A DNA stretch of 64,000 nucleotides, from the NCBI RefSeq assembly GCF_002086735.1, contig NZ_MVIJ01000005.1, positions 96,781-160,780 of the forward strand. The letters run 5' to 3'. Shown piece by piece: positions 11,633 to 20,780 of the stretch. The notes under the pieces are model-generated. The model worked only from the letters and a program-made list of their open reading frames with translations, did no database searches and had not been told where the DNA came from. The position numbers and the translations under genes were made by a program. This DNA comes from Mycobacterium scrofulaceum. GTDB taxonomy: Bacteria > Actinomycetota > Actinomycetes > Mycobacteriales > Mycobacteriaceae. How positions within the stretch are numbered: the first letter of the stretch is position 1; each line of letters starts with the position of its first letter.

Positions 11633-12391
11633 ATGAAGCTGTTCAGCGTCGAGGGCAAGTCGATCCTGATCACCGGCGCGACCGGCGCGCTGGGCGGCGT
11701 CGCGGCCCGGGCGCTCGCCGACGCGGGGGCGCGGCTGACGCTGGCCGGGGGCAATGCCGCCCGGCTGGACGGCCTCGGCATCGACGGCGCCGCGGTCGTC
11801 GCCCGCCGCCCCGACACGCCGGCCGATGCCCGGGCGATGGTGGAAGCGGCGGTCGTCCGGCACGGCCGACTGGACGGGGTTCTGGTGGCCTCCGGGATGA
11901 ACCGCGTGGCACCCATCACCGAGATGGCGGTCGAGGACTTCGACGACGTGATGGGCGCCAACGCGCGGGGCGCCTGGCTGGTCTGCCAAGCGGCCGGGCG
12001 CGTGCTGCTCGAACAGGGGAGCGGCGGCAGCGTCGTGCTGGTCTCGTCGGTGCGCGGCTCGCTTGGCCACCCCGCCGGATACAGCGCCTACTGCCCGTCG
12101 AAGGGCGCCACCGACCTGCTGGCCAAAAGCCTGGCGGCCGAATGGGGCCCGGCCGGCATTCGGGTGAACGCGCTCGCCCCAACGGTTTTCCGGTCCGAGC
12201 TCACCGAGTGGATGTACGCCGACGACGAGAAGGGTCGCACCACCCGCGAAGCGATGTTCGCCCGAATCCCGTTGCGCCGCTTCGCCGAACCCGAAGATTT
12301 CGTCGGCGCGCTGATCTACCTGCTCAGCGACGCGTCGAGCTTCTACACCGGCCAGGTGATGTACCTGGACGGCGGATACACCGCTTGCTGA
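11633..12391 (+). CDS. Short-chain dehydrogenase/reductase (Rv1714-like)
   Basis: The protein has 252 residues and a Rossmann fold with the glycine-rich nucleotide motif TGATGALGG near the N-terminus. The catalytic Ser lies in VLVSSVRG and the YxxxK motif is YCPSK. The C-terminal GQVMYLDGGYT segment is typical of classical SDRs. The substrate is unknown; the operon with a cyclase and an IclR regulator suggests a small catabolic module for a carbonyl or hydroxy compound. The ATG at 11633 is preceded by GGAG (11623-11626). Confidence 0.87.
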   Translation: MKLFSVEGKSILITGATGALGGVAARALADAGARLTLAGGNAARLDGLGIDGAAVVARRPDTPADARAMVEAAVVRHGRLDGVLVASGMNRVAPITEMAVEDFDDVMGANARGAWLVCQAAGRVLLEQGSGGSVVLVSSVRGSLGHPAGYSAYCPSKGATDLLAKSLAAEWGPAGIRVNALAPTVFRSELTEWMYADDEKGRTTREAMFARIPLRRFAEPEDFVGALIYLLSDASSFYTGQVMYLDGGYTAC

Positions 12392-12402
12392 AAGGAAACA
12401 CC

Positions 12403-13227
12403 ATGAGCGTCACCTGGCCGCTCGGCGAGGCCGAAGCGGGGTTGGAGTTCTACGACCTGTCCCACCCGTGGGGGCACGGGGTGCCGGCCTGGCCGTACTT
12501 CGAGGACGTCAAGATCGAGCGCCTGCACAACATGGCCCGAAGCCGGGTGCTCACCCAAAAGATCACCACCGTCATGCATTCCGGCACCCATATCGACGCG
12601 CCCGCGCACGTCGTCGAGGGCACGCCGTTCCTGCACGAGATCCCGCTGAGCGCCTTCTTCGGCACCGGCGTCGTCGTGTCGATCCCCAAAGAGAAGTGGG
12701 GAGTGGTCACCGCCGAGGACCTGGAGGAGGCGACCCCCGAAATCCGCCCCGGCGACATCGTCGTCGTCAACACCGGCTGGCACCACAAGTACGCCGACAG
12801 CGCCGAGTACTACGCCTACTCCCCGGGCTTCTACAAGGAGGCCGGCGAATGGTTCGCGGCCAGGGGCGTCAAGGCCGTCGGCACCGACACCCAGGCGCTG
12901 GACCATCCGCTGGCGACCTCGATCGCGCCCCACGGGCCCGCCGCACACACCGGCGGCCTGTTGCCCTGGGCGGTAAGGGAATACGAGGAGGAGACCGGCC
13001 GCCGGGTGCTCGACGACTTCCCGGAGTGGGAGCCGTGCCACCGGGCGATCCTGTCGAAGGGCATCTACGGTTTCGAGAACGTGGGCGGCGACCTGGACAA
13101 GGTCACCGGCAAACGCGTCACCTTCGCCGCGTTCCCGTGGCGCTGGGTCGGCGGCGACGGCTGCATCGTGCGGCTGGTGGCGATCGTCGACCCCACCGGG
13201 AGTTACCGCATCGAGACGGGCGCATGA
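12403..13227 (+). CDS. Cyclase / kynurenine-formamidase-like metal-dependent hydrolase (Rv1716-like)
   Basis: The protein has 274 residues. The family signature HSGTHIDAPAH (about residues 62-72) provides the metal ligands. The early YDLSHPWGHGVPAWP segment and the TDTQALDHP segment are also typical of the cyclase superfamily, which includes kynurenine formamidase and isatin hydrolase. The reaction is probably hydrolysis of an amide or lactone/lactam. It starts 11 nt after the SDR gene with AAAGGAAA as ribosome-binding site, and overlaps the IclR gene by ATGA. Confidence 0.85.
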   Translation: MSVTWPLGEAEAGLEFYDLSHPWGHGVPAWPYFEDVKIERLHNMARSRVLTQKITTVMHSGTHIDAPAHVVEGTPFLHEIPLSAFFGTGVVVSIPKEKWGVVTAEDLEEATPEIRPGDIVVVNTGWHHKYADSAEYYAYSPGFYKEAGEWFAARGVKAVGTDTQALDHPLATSIAPHGPAAHTGGLLPWAVREYEEETGRRVLDDFPEWEPCHRAILSKGIYGFENVGGDLDKVTGKRVTFAAFPWRWVGGDGCIVRLVAIVDPTGSYRIETGA

Positions 13228-13967
13228 GCTCCGACGGCGCCGGCATTCAGGTCATCGCGCGCGCGGCCGAGATCATGCGGCTGCTGCAGGCGCATCCGGG
13301 CGGGCTCAGCCAGGCCGAGATCGGCGACCGGCTGGGGTTGGCGCGCTCCACGGTCAGCCGGATCCTGGGAGCACTGGACGACGAGGGACTGGTCGCGTCG
13401 CCCCGGGGCCGTGGCGGCTACCGGCTGGGGCCGGAGATCGCGCGCATGGCCGGCACCGTGCGCCTCGGTGTCGTGATGGATGTGCATCCGTTCATGGAGG
13501 AGCTGTCGCGGGAGCTGGGGGAGACGGTCGACCTGTCCATCCTGGACGGCGACCGCGCGACCTTCGTCGATCAGGTGGTCTCGCCGCACCGGCTGCGGGC
13601 GATCAGCGCGGTGGGCGAGTCGTTTCCGTTGCACTGCTGCGCGAACGGTAAGGCGCTGCTGGCCGGGCTGCCGGCTTCGCAGATGCCGAGCCGGCTCGCC
13701 CGGCTGACTCCCAACACCATCACCAGCCCCGCGGCGCTGCGCGAGGAGCTCGAGCGGGTTCGCGCCGAGGGTGTCGCCTATGACCGCGAGGAGCAGACCG
13801 AGGGCATCTGCGCGGTGGGCGCGGCGCTCCAGGGCGTGGCCGGGCACGCGGTGGCCGTCAGCGTGCCGGTGCCGGCCCAGCGGTTCTACGGCCGCGAGGG
13901 GGAGCTTGCTCAGGCGGTCTTGGCCTGGGTCGACCAGGTCGCCGCCGAGTTGGGGAAGGTCGATTAA
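13224..13967 (+). CDS. IclR-family transcriptional regulator (Rv1719-like)
   Basis: The protein has 247 residues. An N-terminal winged helix-turn-helix (about 8-70, with LSQAEIGDRLGLARSTVSRIL) is followed by the IclR effector-binding domain, including the HCCANGKALLA segment. It is the last gene of the SDR-cyclase operon and probably binds the palindromes at the promoter (11581-11605) in response to a pathway intermediate. The ATG overlaps the cyclase stop. Confidence 0.88.
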   Translation: MSSDGAGIQVIARAAEIMRLLQAHPGGLSQAEIGDRLGLARSTVSRILGALDDEGLVASPRGRGGYRLGPEIARMAGTVRLGVVMDVHPFMEELSRELGETVDLSILDGDRATFVDQVVSPHRLRAISAVGESFPLHCCANGKALLAGLPASQMPSRLARLTPNTITSPAALREELERVRAEGVAYDREEQTEGICAVGAALQGVAGHAVAVSVPVPAQRFYGREGELAQAVLAWVDQVAAELGKVD

Positions 13968-14026
13968 CGGGGTGGCGGGTCGGCTGCGGTAGGCTTTCGA
14001 CCTGCTGCCGGTCATCGAGCCGGCAC

Positions 14027-14103
14027 CGGGCTGTGGCGCAGTTTGGTAGCGCACTTGACTGGGGGTCAAGTGGTCGCAGGTTCAAATCCTGTCAGCCCGA
14101 CCA
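14027..14103 (+). tRNA. tRNA-Pro (anticodon GGG)
   Basis: The 77-nt sequence folds as a canonical tRNA: acceptor CGGGCTG pairs with CAGCCCG, the anticodon stem CTTGA/TCAAG encloses a loop CTGGGGG with anticodon GGG, and the T-loop is GGTTCAAATCC. The encoded 3' end is ACCA. Its 3' 46 nt are repeated at 21925-21970, so this gene is the integration site of the island to its right and has been kept intact. Confidence 0.97.
14058..14103 (+). repeat. attL-type direct repeat (46 bp) within tRNA-Pro
   Basis: The 46 bp from the anticodon loop to the CCA end are identical to 21925-21970. The bases flanking the two copies differ, so this is the full identity block. It marks the left boundary of an island of about 7.9 kb. 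Confidence 0.93.
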
Positions 14104-14329
14104 AGTCGAAACGGCTGGGGTGTTGTCGGCCTCTGCGACTATCACCTCGCCCTCCAGCGGACCCGGCGAGACGTTGAAGCTGCTGACGAGTTCCTGAATC
14201 GGCAAGCAGCCGCCCGCATCGCTCACCTGACTGAGAACTTCGACATCGCTCGCGTGATTGCCCATCGACCGAAATGAGCACACCCGGGGGCATAGCCGCC
14301 GGCATCGGTGCGGTTGCGAGCGATCCGGA
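14104..14329. other. Island left end without a confident gene
   Basis: Between tRNA-Pro and the end of the transporter gene I see no well-supported gene. A minus-strand ORF of 57 codons (14265 to 14092, starting MGNHASDVEV) has balanced composition but ends inside the tRNA and has no recognised family. Other minus-strand frames simply read back through the tRNA. Confidence 0.4.
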
Positions 14330-17200
14330 TCAGCCGCCCAACGCCAGCTCTGCCGCGACGGCGGCCGCGCACGCCGCCGAGACGATCGAGAGTGCAATCC
14401 AATCAGCAATTTTCGGCCGCGATGGGGCCGCCGAGATCTGACCGGCGCCGCCACGAGCGGTGATCGCGTCGCCCATCTCGTCCGCGCGCCGCAGTGTCAC
14501 GGTGATGACCGCGACGATCAGGTCGATCACGTCTGCGGTCATGCGCCTGAGCTGGGCTCTGCGGGTCCGCACTGCCTGCTTGGGCCGCAACCGGCGGGCG
14601 GCGTAGAGCACCCGGAATTCGTCGATGAGCATCGGGAACGTGCGCAGGGCGAGCGCCAACGCGACCGCCCAATCGTCGACGGGTATCCGCAACGGTCGCA
14701 GTGGGCGACCCAGACTGGCGACCGCGGGCGCGATTTCGGCGATATTCGTGGTCCACGACACCAGCGCACTCAGACCGAGCAGCACGACCGACAGCGCGGT
14801 GAAGCGCAGGAAGTTCAACAGGCCGCCGAGGCCGAGCCAGACCGTACCGATCTGGACGTGCGGACGACCGCCGGCCAATGTCGCGGCGATACCGACGATG
14901 ACCAGCAGGATCGGAAGCCAGCGTGGCGCTGACGGCAGCGCACCCCGGGGAATGTGTGCCATCCCCGCTCCGGCCAGAACCAGCGCGGCCACCAGCCCGA
15001 TCGCCGGCCATTCCGGGAAGAGCGTCAACAAAGCCGAAAGGGCAAAAACGACAAGCAGTTTGGTGCCGGCCCACAGCCGGTGGATGGCGGAGCGTCCGGG
15101 CACCGGGCGAAGCAGCACAACGGGCCGACGTGGGCGGCGGGTCGGGTGTCTGGCCGGCGAGGTCGCGGTCACGTCGTTCGGCCGGGCCGCCGGTTCCAGC
15201 AGACCGTCGCGCAGGTGCAGGGTGCGCGGGCACAGCTCCTCCAGCCCGGCGAAGTCATGCGAGATGACCACCAGGGTCAGACCGGTGTCACGGCGCCGAT
15301 CCACGAGCAGTCGCACAAGACCGCGCTGGCTGGCGGCGTCCAGCCCGGCCAATGGCTCGTCGAGGATCAATACGCGCGGCGACCGCGCCAGCAATCCGGC
15401 CAGCACCACGCGACGCATTTGGCCGCCGCTGAGTTGATCGATGCGCCGCTTCGCCAGTCCCGCGTCCAGCCCCACGACGGCCAGCGCCGCGGTCACCCGG
15501 GCATGGTCGTCGGGCGAAAAGCCCGCTGCCGAGGCCACTTCCAGGTCGACACGGCTGCGCATCAACTGCAGCCGGGCCGCCTGGAACTGAAGCGCGACCG
15601 CGCCGACCTGCCCAGCGACGGGGCGCTTATCAAGCAGACAGGTGCCGCTGGTCGGTGTCGTCAATCCGGCCATGATCCAGGCCAGCGTCGACTTGCCGGA
15701 GCCGTTGCCGCCATGGATCAGCAGCCCGTCGCCCTCACGCACCACGAAGCTGATGCCGCACAGCGCGGTCTTCGCCCACGGGCTGCCGCTGCCGTATTCG
15801 TGACCGACACCCGCGAGTTCGAGCACCGGCAGGTGGGATTTGTGGCCGGCCGCAACCGTCGGCGCGGGCGCGGGCGCCGTCTCGACCATCGCCGTGTTAT
15901 CCAGCGACCCGCTGAGGTTGATGGTGCGCTCGGCGAAATCAGCTTCGTTGGTGTAGTGGGTCATGTGCACCAGGGCAGTTCGATGACGCTCGGTCAAACG
16001 CGAGAGCACAGCCAGTAGTGCGTCTCGGCCTTGCTGGTCGACCATGCTGGTGACCTCATCCGCGATGAGCAGAGCCGGTTCCCGGGCCAGCGCCGCGGCC
16101 ACGGCCAAGCGCTGCAGTTCACCGCCGGACAGGCCGCCGGTGTCGCGTTCGGCGAGGCCCGCCAGCCCGACCTCACAAAGTAGGCGGTCGATATCGGTGG
16201 TCTCGCCGGGCGGCAGTCCCCAGACCACGTCGTCGGCGACGCGCGTGCCCAGCACCTGGCTTTCCGGGTGCTGCATGATGACGGCGGTGCCGCCACGCCG
16301 ACCGAGGCCCACCGCGCCGGGCCGTTCGACGGTGCCCGAGGTCGGTTCGCGGCCGGCCAGTACCAGCATCAGCGTGCTTTTCCCCGAGCCGTTGGCGCCG
16401 GTCACCGCGATGTGTTCGCCGGCTCCCACGTCCAGGGTCACCGCGCGCAGCGCGTCGTGATCGGTATGCGGGTAGCGGAGGCGCACCTTGTCCAGCCGCA
16501 CGGGGACGGGCTGGATCGGCCCGATGTCAGCCGGCGCGTCCAATTTGTGCACATCGGGAACGTCGCGCAGCCGCTTGAGCACCCGCGACAGCGCCCACCC
16601 GCCGATCACCGAGACACCCATGATCGCGACGACGGCGTACCCGAGGACGATCCATTGCCAGTAATCCAGTGCATCGGCGAAGAACCGCTGGAGCTCTTGT
16701 GCGGCCCCCTGCAGGCTGTCCGCGCGCGCCATGAACGTCACGATTCCGTCGACTGCGGCGGTGATCGTCTGCATAACCAGCAGCCGCAGCGGAGTCAGGA
16801 CGCTCAGCGCGATGATCACCGCGGCACCGACCAAAATACCGGCGCCAAAGGACGCCGCGACCACGGTCGGCGTGCCGCGGCCACGGCGTCTCACGATTCC
16901 AGCCAGCCCGCCTACGTAGGCGCAGAGCACGACCGCCCCTAAGCCGCTGATACCAACTACCAGGAACCCGATCACACCGGCGGCGAATGTCGCGGTGATC
17001 ACGACGCGGATCCGGTAGCGGTAGGCCAGCAGCGCTATCGGTATCGCGCCCAGCAGTCCTAGTGCCCCGAAGTGGGGGAGGACTACCGCAATAATCGCGA
17101 TCGCGGCGCACAGAGCGCCCATCACCGATGCCTGCGCCAGTTCGCTGGGTCCTAGCGATCGAGCCCGTTCCGGCGGGATCGCCGCACCGGGCGATGTCAC
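14330..17200 (-). CDS. Single-chain ECF-type ABC transporter (S-like membrane domain, two ATPases, EcfT)
   Basis: This protein of about 956 residues joins four functions. Residues about 30-235 form a multi-span membrane domain (S-component-like). Two ABC ATPase domains follow: the first with [14 protein letters not shown] and LIADE, the second with [14 protein letters not shown] and LILDEP. The C-terminal 250 residues are an EcfT/CbiQ-type membrane protein with the ITARG coupling motif. M. tuberculosis encodes similar parts as two genes (Rv2326c and Rv2325c, as I recall), so this is a fused version. The substrate is unknown; ECF systems import vitamins or metal ions. GTG at 17200 is the likely start; an in-frame codon at 17227 would add 9 residues. 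It is divergent from the FetA-like gene. Confidence 0.85.
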   Translation of the reverse strand: MTSPGAAIPPERARSLGPSELAQASVMGALCAAIAIIAVVLPHFGALGLLGAIPIALLAYRYRIRVVITATFAAGVIGFLVVGISGLGAVVLCAYVGGLAGIVRRRGRGTPTVVAASFGAGILVGAAVIIALSVLTPLRLLVMQTITAAVDGIVTFMARADSLQGAAQELQRFFADALDYWQWIVLGYAVVAIMGVSVIGGWALSRVLKRLRDVPDVHKLDAPADIGPIQPVPVRLDKVRLRYPHTDHDALRAVTLDVGAGEHIAVTGANGSGKSTLMLVLAGREPTSGTVERPGAVGLGRRGGTAVIMQHPESQVLGTRVADDVVWGLPPGETTDIDRLLCEVGLAGLAERDTGGLSGGELQRLAVAAALAREPALLIADEVTSMVDQQGRDALLAVLSRLTERHRTALVHMTHYTNEADFAERTINLSGSLDNTAMVETAPAPAPTVAAGHKSHLPVLELAGVGHEYGSGSPWAKTALCGISFVVREGDGLLIHGGNGSGKSTLAWIMAGLTTPTSGTCLLDKRPVAGQVGAVALQFQAARLQLMRSRVDLEVASAAGFSPDDHARVTAALAVVGLDAGLAKRRIDQLSGGQMRRVVLAGLLARSPRVLILDEPLAGLDAASQRGLVRLLVDRRRDTGLTLVVISHDFAGLEELCPRTLHLRDGLLEPAARPNDVTATSPARHPTRRPRRPVVLLRPVPGRSAIHRLWAGTKLLVVFALSALLTLFPEWPAIGLVAALVLAGAGMAHIPRGALPSAPRWLPILLVIVGIAATLAGGRPHVQIGTVWLGLGGLLNFLRFTALSVVLLGLSALVSWTTNIAEIAPAVASLGRPLRPLRIPVDDWAVALALALRTFPMLIDEFRVLYAARRLRPKQAVRTRRAQLRRMTADVIDLIVAVITVTLRRADEMGDAITARGGAGQISAAPSRPKIADWIALSIVSAACAAAVAAELALGG

Positions 17201-17658
17201 GTCCCGATTATGCCAGTCTCGGCGCACCGCCCCACCGACGACGCGGCCGCTACGAAGCGCGCTTCGCTGTCCGGATTGCCGTCATCGATCACCCTCAACG
17301 CAAACAGCCGACGGGGCCCGCGTCGCCTCCGCGCGCGATGATCGGCCCGGCAACGAGACGTCGCCGAGCCGACCCGAACATCGGCAGGGGCCAAATCATG
17401 ACGCGACCCCAATCTGACTGATATGCCGCGTAATGCGGTGCAGGGTTGATGTTGTTTGCATGCGAAAGACTCCGCGCGACTGCTTGTTTCGTTACCTAAG
17501 TCAAAGGATGCAATTCACAATCTCAAACGGCCGCCACCAAGAAAATCTGGGACCGCCCCATTGTGTTCGAGCACCGGCCGCAGAATGCGCGGTGTCCCGG
17601 CCTGCCGGGTGCGCGTTCGACGATCTGCCCTCAATACCTGTCCGGTACCGTTCGTAGA
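17201..17658. promoter_or_regulatory. Divergent intergenic region between ECF transporter and FetA-like gene
   Basis: About 460 nt without a convincing gene. It should contain the promoters of both divergent transcripts. A small inverted repeat CCGC-GTAAT-GCGG is present near 17428-17440. Short plus-strand frames (from 17433 and 17456) lack family resemblance and a ribosome-binding site. No metal-regulator site could be assigned by eye. Confidence 0.4.
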
Positions 17659-18300
17659 GTGCATGGCTTCCGCCTGGACGAAGTCGCTGTGACTCGCGGC
17701 CCGGCCACCCTCCTTGCGCGGATCAATGCGTGTATTCCGGCTGGCCGCTGCACCGCGGTCATGGGTGCGAGCGGCGCCGGAAAAACGACAATGCTGCGGC
17801 TACTGAACCGGCTCGCCGAACCCACGACCGGACGCGTCTTGCTCGACGGCGTGCCCATTGCCGAGCTGGACGTGCTGGCACTGCGACGGCGCGTCGGACT
17901 TGTAGCGCAGGCCCCGGTATTGCTTGCCGATCGGGTACTCGACGAGATCCGTGTCGGCCGCCCCGACCTTCCCGACGACCGAGCGGGCGAGTTGCTCGCG
18001 CGGGTGGGACTGGCGCCACGATTCGCCACCCGCAATACCGCCGAGTTGTCCGGGGGAGAGGCGCAACGATTGTGTCTGGCCCGGTCGTTGGCCGTCGAAC
18101 CGGAGATCTTGCTACTAGATGAGCCGACCTCGGCGCTGGACGGCCCCACGGCCACTGTCATCGGCGCACTAGTCCGCGAGCATGTCAGCACGGGCGGCAC
18201 TGTGGTGCTCGCCAGCCACGACCACGATTTGGTCGGAAGTGTCGCCGAGCGAGTGTTGCTCCTTGAGCACGGCCATCTCGTCGCGGACGGCACGGCATGA
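17659..18300 (+). CDS. ABC transporter ATPase, FetA-like
   Basis: The protein is a 213-residue stand-alone ABC ATPase. Walker A is GASGAGKTT, the signature is LSGGEAQR, Walker B is ILLLDEP and the switch His is in ASHDHD. Together with the UPF0014/FetB-type permease two genes downstream it forms a FetAB-like pair; E. coli FetAB promotes iron export and peroxide resistance. The GTG at 17659 places the domain start as in FetA proteins; the frame is open 96 nt further upstream but that part looks unrelated. It is the first gene of a three-gene cassette. Confidence 0.8.
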   Translation: MHGFRLDEVAVTRGPATLLARINACIPAGRCTAVMGASGAGKTTMLRLLNRLAEPTTGRVLLDGVPIAELDVLALRRRVGLVAQAPVLLADRVLDEIRVGRPDLPDDRAGELLARVGLAPRFATRNTAELSGGEAQRLCLARSLAVEPEILLLDEPTSALDGPTATVIGALVREHVSTGGTVVLASHDHDLVGSVAERVLLLEHGHLVADGTA

Positions 18301-18372
18301 CTGCGGGATGTGGCGTCCGGGCTGTGACATGACAATGATGGGAAGAACGATGCGAAGGGAGTGTCCGCGATT

Positions 18373-18720
18373 ATGTGGCATGGACTTTTAGTGAAGGCGG
18401 CGCCGACGGTAGTGACCGGCGTGGTGGGCGTTGCCGCATATGAGGCGCTTCGCAAAGCGGTGGCGAAGGCTCCGTTGCGGGAGGCATCCGTTTCGGCTAC
18501 GGCCTGGGCGCTGCGCGTTGCGCGCGACGCCGAGCGCAGGGCCGAGGAAGGTACCGAGCGGGCCCGATTGGCGGTCGCCGACGTGGTCGCCGAGGCAGTA
18601 GAGCGCGCGGGGGAGGAAGTCCAACCGCCGCCGGCCGACTCCTCAGACGTCCCGGCCCGTAAGGCCGTCCCCAAGGCGGTCCCCAAGGCTGCACCCAAGG
18701 CTAGAGGTGCCAAGCGCTGA
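18373..18720 (+). CDS. PacL/DUF1490-family small membrane protein
   Basis: The protein has 115 residues. A hydrophobic N-terminus (about residues 5-24, TVVTGVVGVAAYEAL) is followed by the highly conserved LRKAVAKAPLREA segment, an Ala/Glu/Arg-rich helix and a Lys-Ala-Pro repeat tail. This matches the DUF1490 proteins encoded next to the P-type ATPases CtpC, CtpG and CtpV in M. tuberculosis (PacL1-3), which scaffold metal efflux platforms. Unlike PacL1 it has no C-terminal Asp/His metal-binding motif. Here the neighbours are a FetA-like ATPase and a FetB-like permease, with no P-type ATPase. The ATG at 18373 has AAGGGAG 11 nt upstream; a GTG at 18361 is an alternative. Confidence 0.82.
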   Translation: MWHGLLVKAAPTVVTGVVGVAAYEALRKAVAKAPLREASVSATAWALRVARDAERRAEEGTERARLAVADVVAEAVERAGEEVQPPPADSSDVPARKAVPKAVPKAAPKARGAKR

Positions 18721-20161
18721 CGTGGGCGTCACACTGAGCCTTAAACTCACCGTCGTATCGGCTGCAGCGGGACGGATGCGCGTGCAGGCCAACGGGTTTC
18801 GCTTCGATGCGGGCCGGGCCCTCGCGATCGAGGAGACGGTTGCCAACGTGACCGGCGTGCGTGCGGTGCGCGCCTATCCGCGGACGGGATCCGTGGTGAT
18901 CTGGTATTCGCCCGAGCACTGCGACACCGCTGCCGTCTTGACGGCGATCGCCGACGGGGAACACGCCCCCGCCGCGTCGGTGCCCGCACGTGTCCGCCGC
19001 TCGACTGCCGTCGGCAACGGCGGCGTGGTGGATAAAGTCATCGGCGGGATGGCGCGATCTCTGTTGCGTTCGCGCGGCGACGGGCCAGATGTTGCTCCGG
19101 AGATCGAGAGGCTGCGCAAGGCGCTGGATCGTTTCGGCTATCACCTCGAGCCGCCGGTGGCGACCCATCCGACGCGGGACGTGCTAAGGAGTTCGTGGCC
19201 GTGGGCGCGCCTGGCTTGGCCGCTGGGTCTTCTCGTAGTTGGCTCGACAACGGTCTTGGTTTTCCGCGCCAATCCATGGATGAGGCGGCTGATTGGTCTC
19301 GGTCCTCGAGCGGGGCCGTCTGGTCGCGGTTTGTCGTCCGGGCGAATCCGCCGACCGGTCGGCGCGATGGCCACGTCCGCGCTGCTGGTGCCCGGCTGGG
19401 GCGGGGTAGTCACTTCTCTGGCGCTGGTCGCGTTGGCCGCAGCGGTGGCTTACCGCCAGCGGCTGGGGCTCACTCGTGAACTCGTCGTCGCCGCGGCCCG
19501 CGCGGGGTTGCAGTTGGTCGGGGTGGGCGCCGTCCTTCTCCTACTGTTCCAACGAGCCGGTCTACCCGGCGGTGCCGGTTGGGTGATCGCGATGATGTTG
19601 ATCGCCGGCCAGGTTGCCGGCCGCCGCGGCGCGGGCCTGCCCGGCGCCAAGGTAGCCGCCACCGGCGGTGTCGTCACGGGCACCGTTGTCACGTTGGGTG
19701 CCCTGCTGGCCGGACGGGTTATCGCCGCCGAGGCCCGCGTGATCGTCCCGGTCGGCGGCCAGATCGTGTCGTCCGCCATGCTGGCGGCCGGCGTAGCGCT
19801 GCGGCGGCTACGCGAGGAAGCCCAGCAATCGCGGCCGGAGATCGAAGCTCGATTGAACCTTGGGCAGTCCGGCCGCCAAGCGTTCCTGCCACATAAGCAA
19901 TCCGCGCTGCGCACCGCGCTGATACCGACCATCGACTCCACCAAGGTGGTCGGGCTGATCAGCCTGCCCGGGGCCATGACCGGACTGATCCTCGCCGGGG
20001 TCAATCCGGTCACCGCGATTCGCTACCAGATCGTGGTGATGTACATGCTGTTGGCCGCCACCGCGCTCTCCGCGCTCACCGCCGCCCGTCTCGCAGAACG
20101 GGAACTCTTCGACGAGGCCCAGCGCCTGGTTCAGGTGGATCCGGCAAGCGAACCGAGCTGA
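18707..20161 (+). CDS. FetB-like (UPF0014) permease fused to a CtpC-type N-terminal domain
   Basis: The protein has 484 residues. The N-terminal 75 residues contain VVSAAAGRMRV and GVRAVRAYPRTGSVVIWYSP, which closely resemble the N-terminus of the zinc P-type ATPase CtpC. A linker with one hydrophobic segment (about 165-185) follows. From about residue 225 the rest is a UPF0014/FetB permease, with RTALIPTIDSTKVVGL and SLPGAMTGLILAGVNP matching E. coli FetB. No P-type ATPase core (DKTGT) is present. It starts at GTG 18707, overlapping the PacL-like gene by 14 nt; GTG 18722 is an alternative. The protein likely forms a transporter with the FetA-like ATPase and recruits the PacL-like protein. 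Confidence 0.82.
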   Translation: MPSADVGVTLSLKLTVVSAAAGRMRVQANGFRFDAGRALAIEETVANVTGVRAVRAYPRTGSVVIWYSPEHCDTAAVLTAIADGEHAPAASVPARVRRSTAVGNGGVVDKVIGGMARSLLRSRGDGPDVAPEIERLRKALDRFGYHLEPPVATHPTRDVLRSSWPWARLAWPLGLLVVGSTTVLVFRANPWMRRLIGLGPRAGPSGRGLSSGRIRRPVGAMATSALLVPGWGGVVTSLALVALAAAVAYRQRLGLTRELVVAAARAGLQLVGVGAVLLLLFQRAGLPGGAGWVIAMMLIAGQVAGRRGAGLPGAKVAATGGVVTGTVVTLGALLAGRVIAAEARVIVPVGGQIVSSAMLAAGVALRRLREEAQQSRPEIEARLNLGQSGRQAFLPHKQSALRTALIPTIDSTKVVGLISLPGAMTGLILAGVNPVTAIRYQIVVMYMLLAATALSALTAARLAERELFDEAQRLVQVDPASEPS

Positions 20162-20269
20162 CTTGGACGTCGGCGCTGTTGCCGAGCGCGTTCGATCATC
20201 CGGTCCTCGCCTTCCGGTAGATGCACTTTCTTGGCGCGGCGCTGCCGATGTGGTGTAGGCGGCAACGAC
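20162..20269. other. Gap after the permease gene
   Basis: No gene, terminator or repeat was recognised in this short stretch before the primase remnant. Confidence 0.4.
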
Positions 20270-20780
20270 CCCGCATGCGATGTCGTACATCGCTTGGCCA
20301 TACCGATGCCCGGGGGAACGAAGGCTACTGGCGCGAGGGCATGAATCGGGCCGACGCACCTTACCTTCCGCTGACTCCAGAGGTCGTTGACGCCCACCTG
20401 CGGGGCGAGGCACACACCGGCCTATGCGCTCAGCGATGACGACACTTGCTGGTGGATAGCGGCCAATTTCGACAAAGAAGCCGCGATGCTCGATGCACTC
20501 GCGTACATGAAAGCGGCTCGTTCCCATGGAATTTCGGCTGCGGTAGAAGCGTCACAATCCGGACGAGGAGCTCACGTCTGGATCTTCTTCGCTCATGCGG
20601 TCGCGGCATCGGGCGCCCGCACCGTCGCTACGAGTCTGCTGGGTGGGGAGTTTCGGCTTCGTGGCAGCATGCATCTGAGTAGCTATGACCGCTTGTTCCC
20701 GTCTCAGGATTTACACACCGGGCGTGGGGTGGGCAAATTCATCTCGGCGCCGATGAACGGCAATGCGCATGCCTGTTCCT
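20270..20780 (+). pseudogene. TOTE-type primase/helicase N-terminal remnant, frameshifted
   Basis: Frame 1 encodes GYWREGM followed by YLPLTPEVVDAHLRGEAHTG, and then stops. Frame 2 continues from about 20424 with YALSDDDTCWWIAANFDKEAAM, SQSGRGAHVWIFF and SYDRLFPSQD. These are consecutive parts of the archaeo-eukaryotic-primase-like domain of TOTE-conflict-system proteins (large helicase/primase genes of mobile elements). The break is consistent with a 2-nt deletion near 20424. Sequence upstream of about 20310 also appears frameshifted. The helicase part is missing, so the gene is dead. Confidence 0.72.

Noticed and set aside
17433..17657. Short plus-strand ORFs before the FetA-like gene
   Set aside because: No family pattern, no ribosome-binding site, and the composition resembles non-coding sequence.
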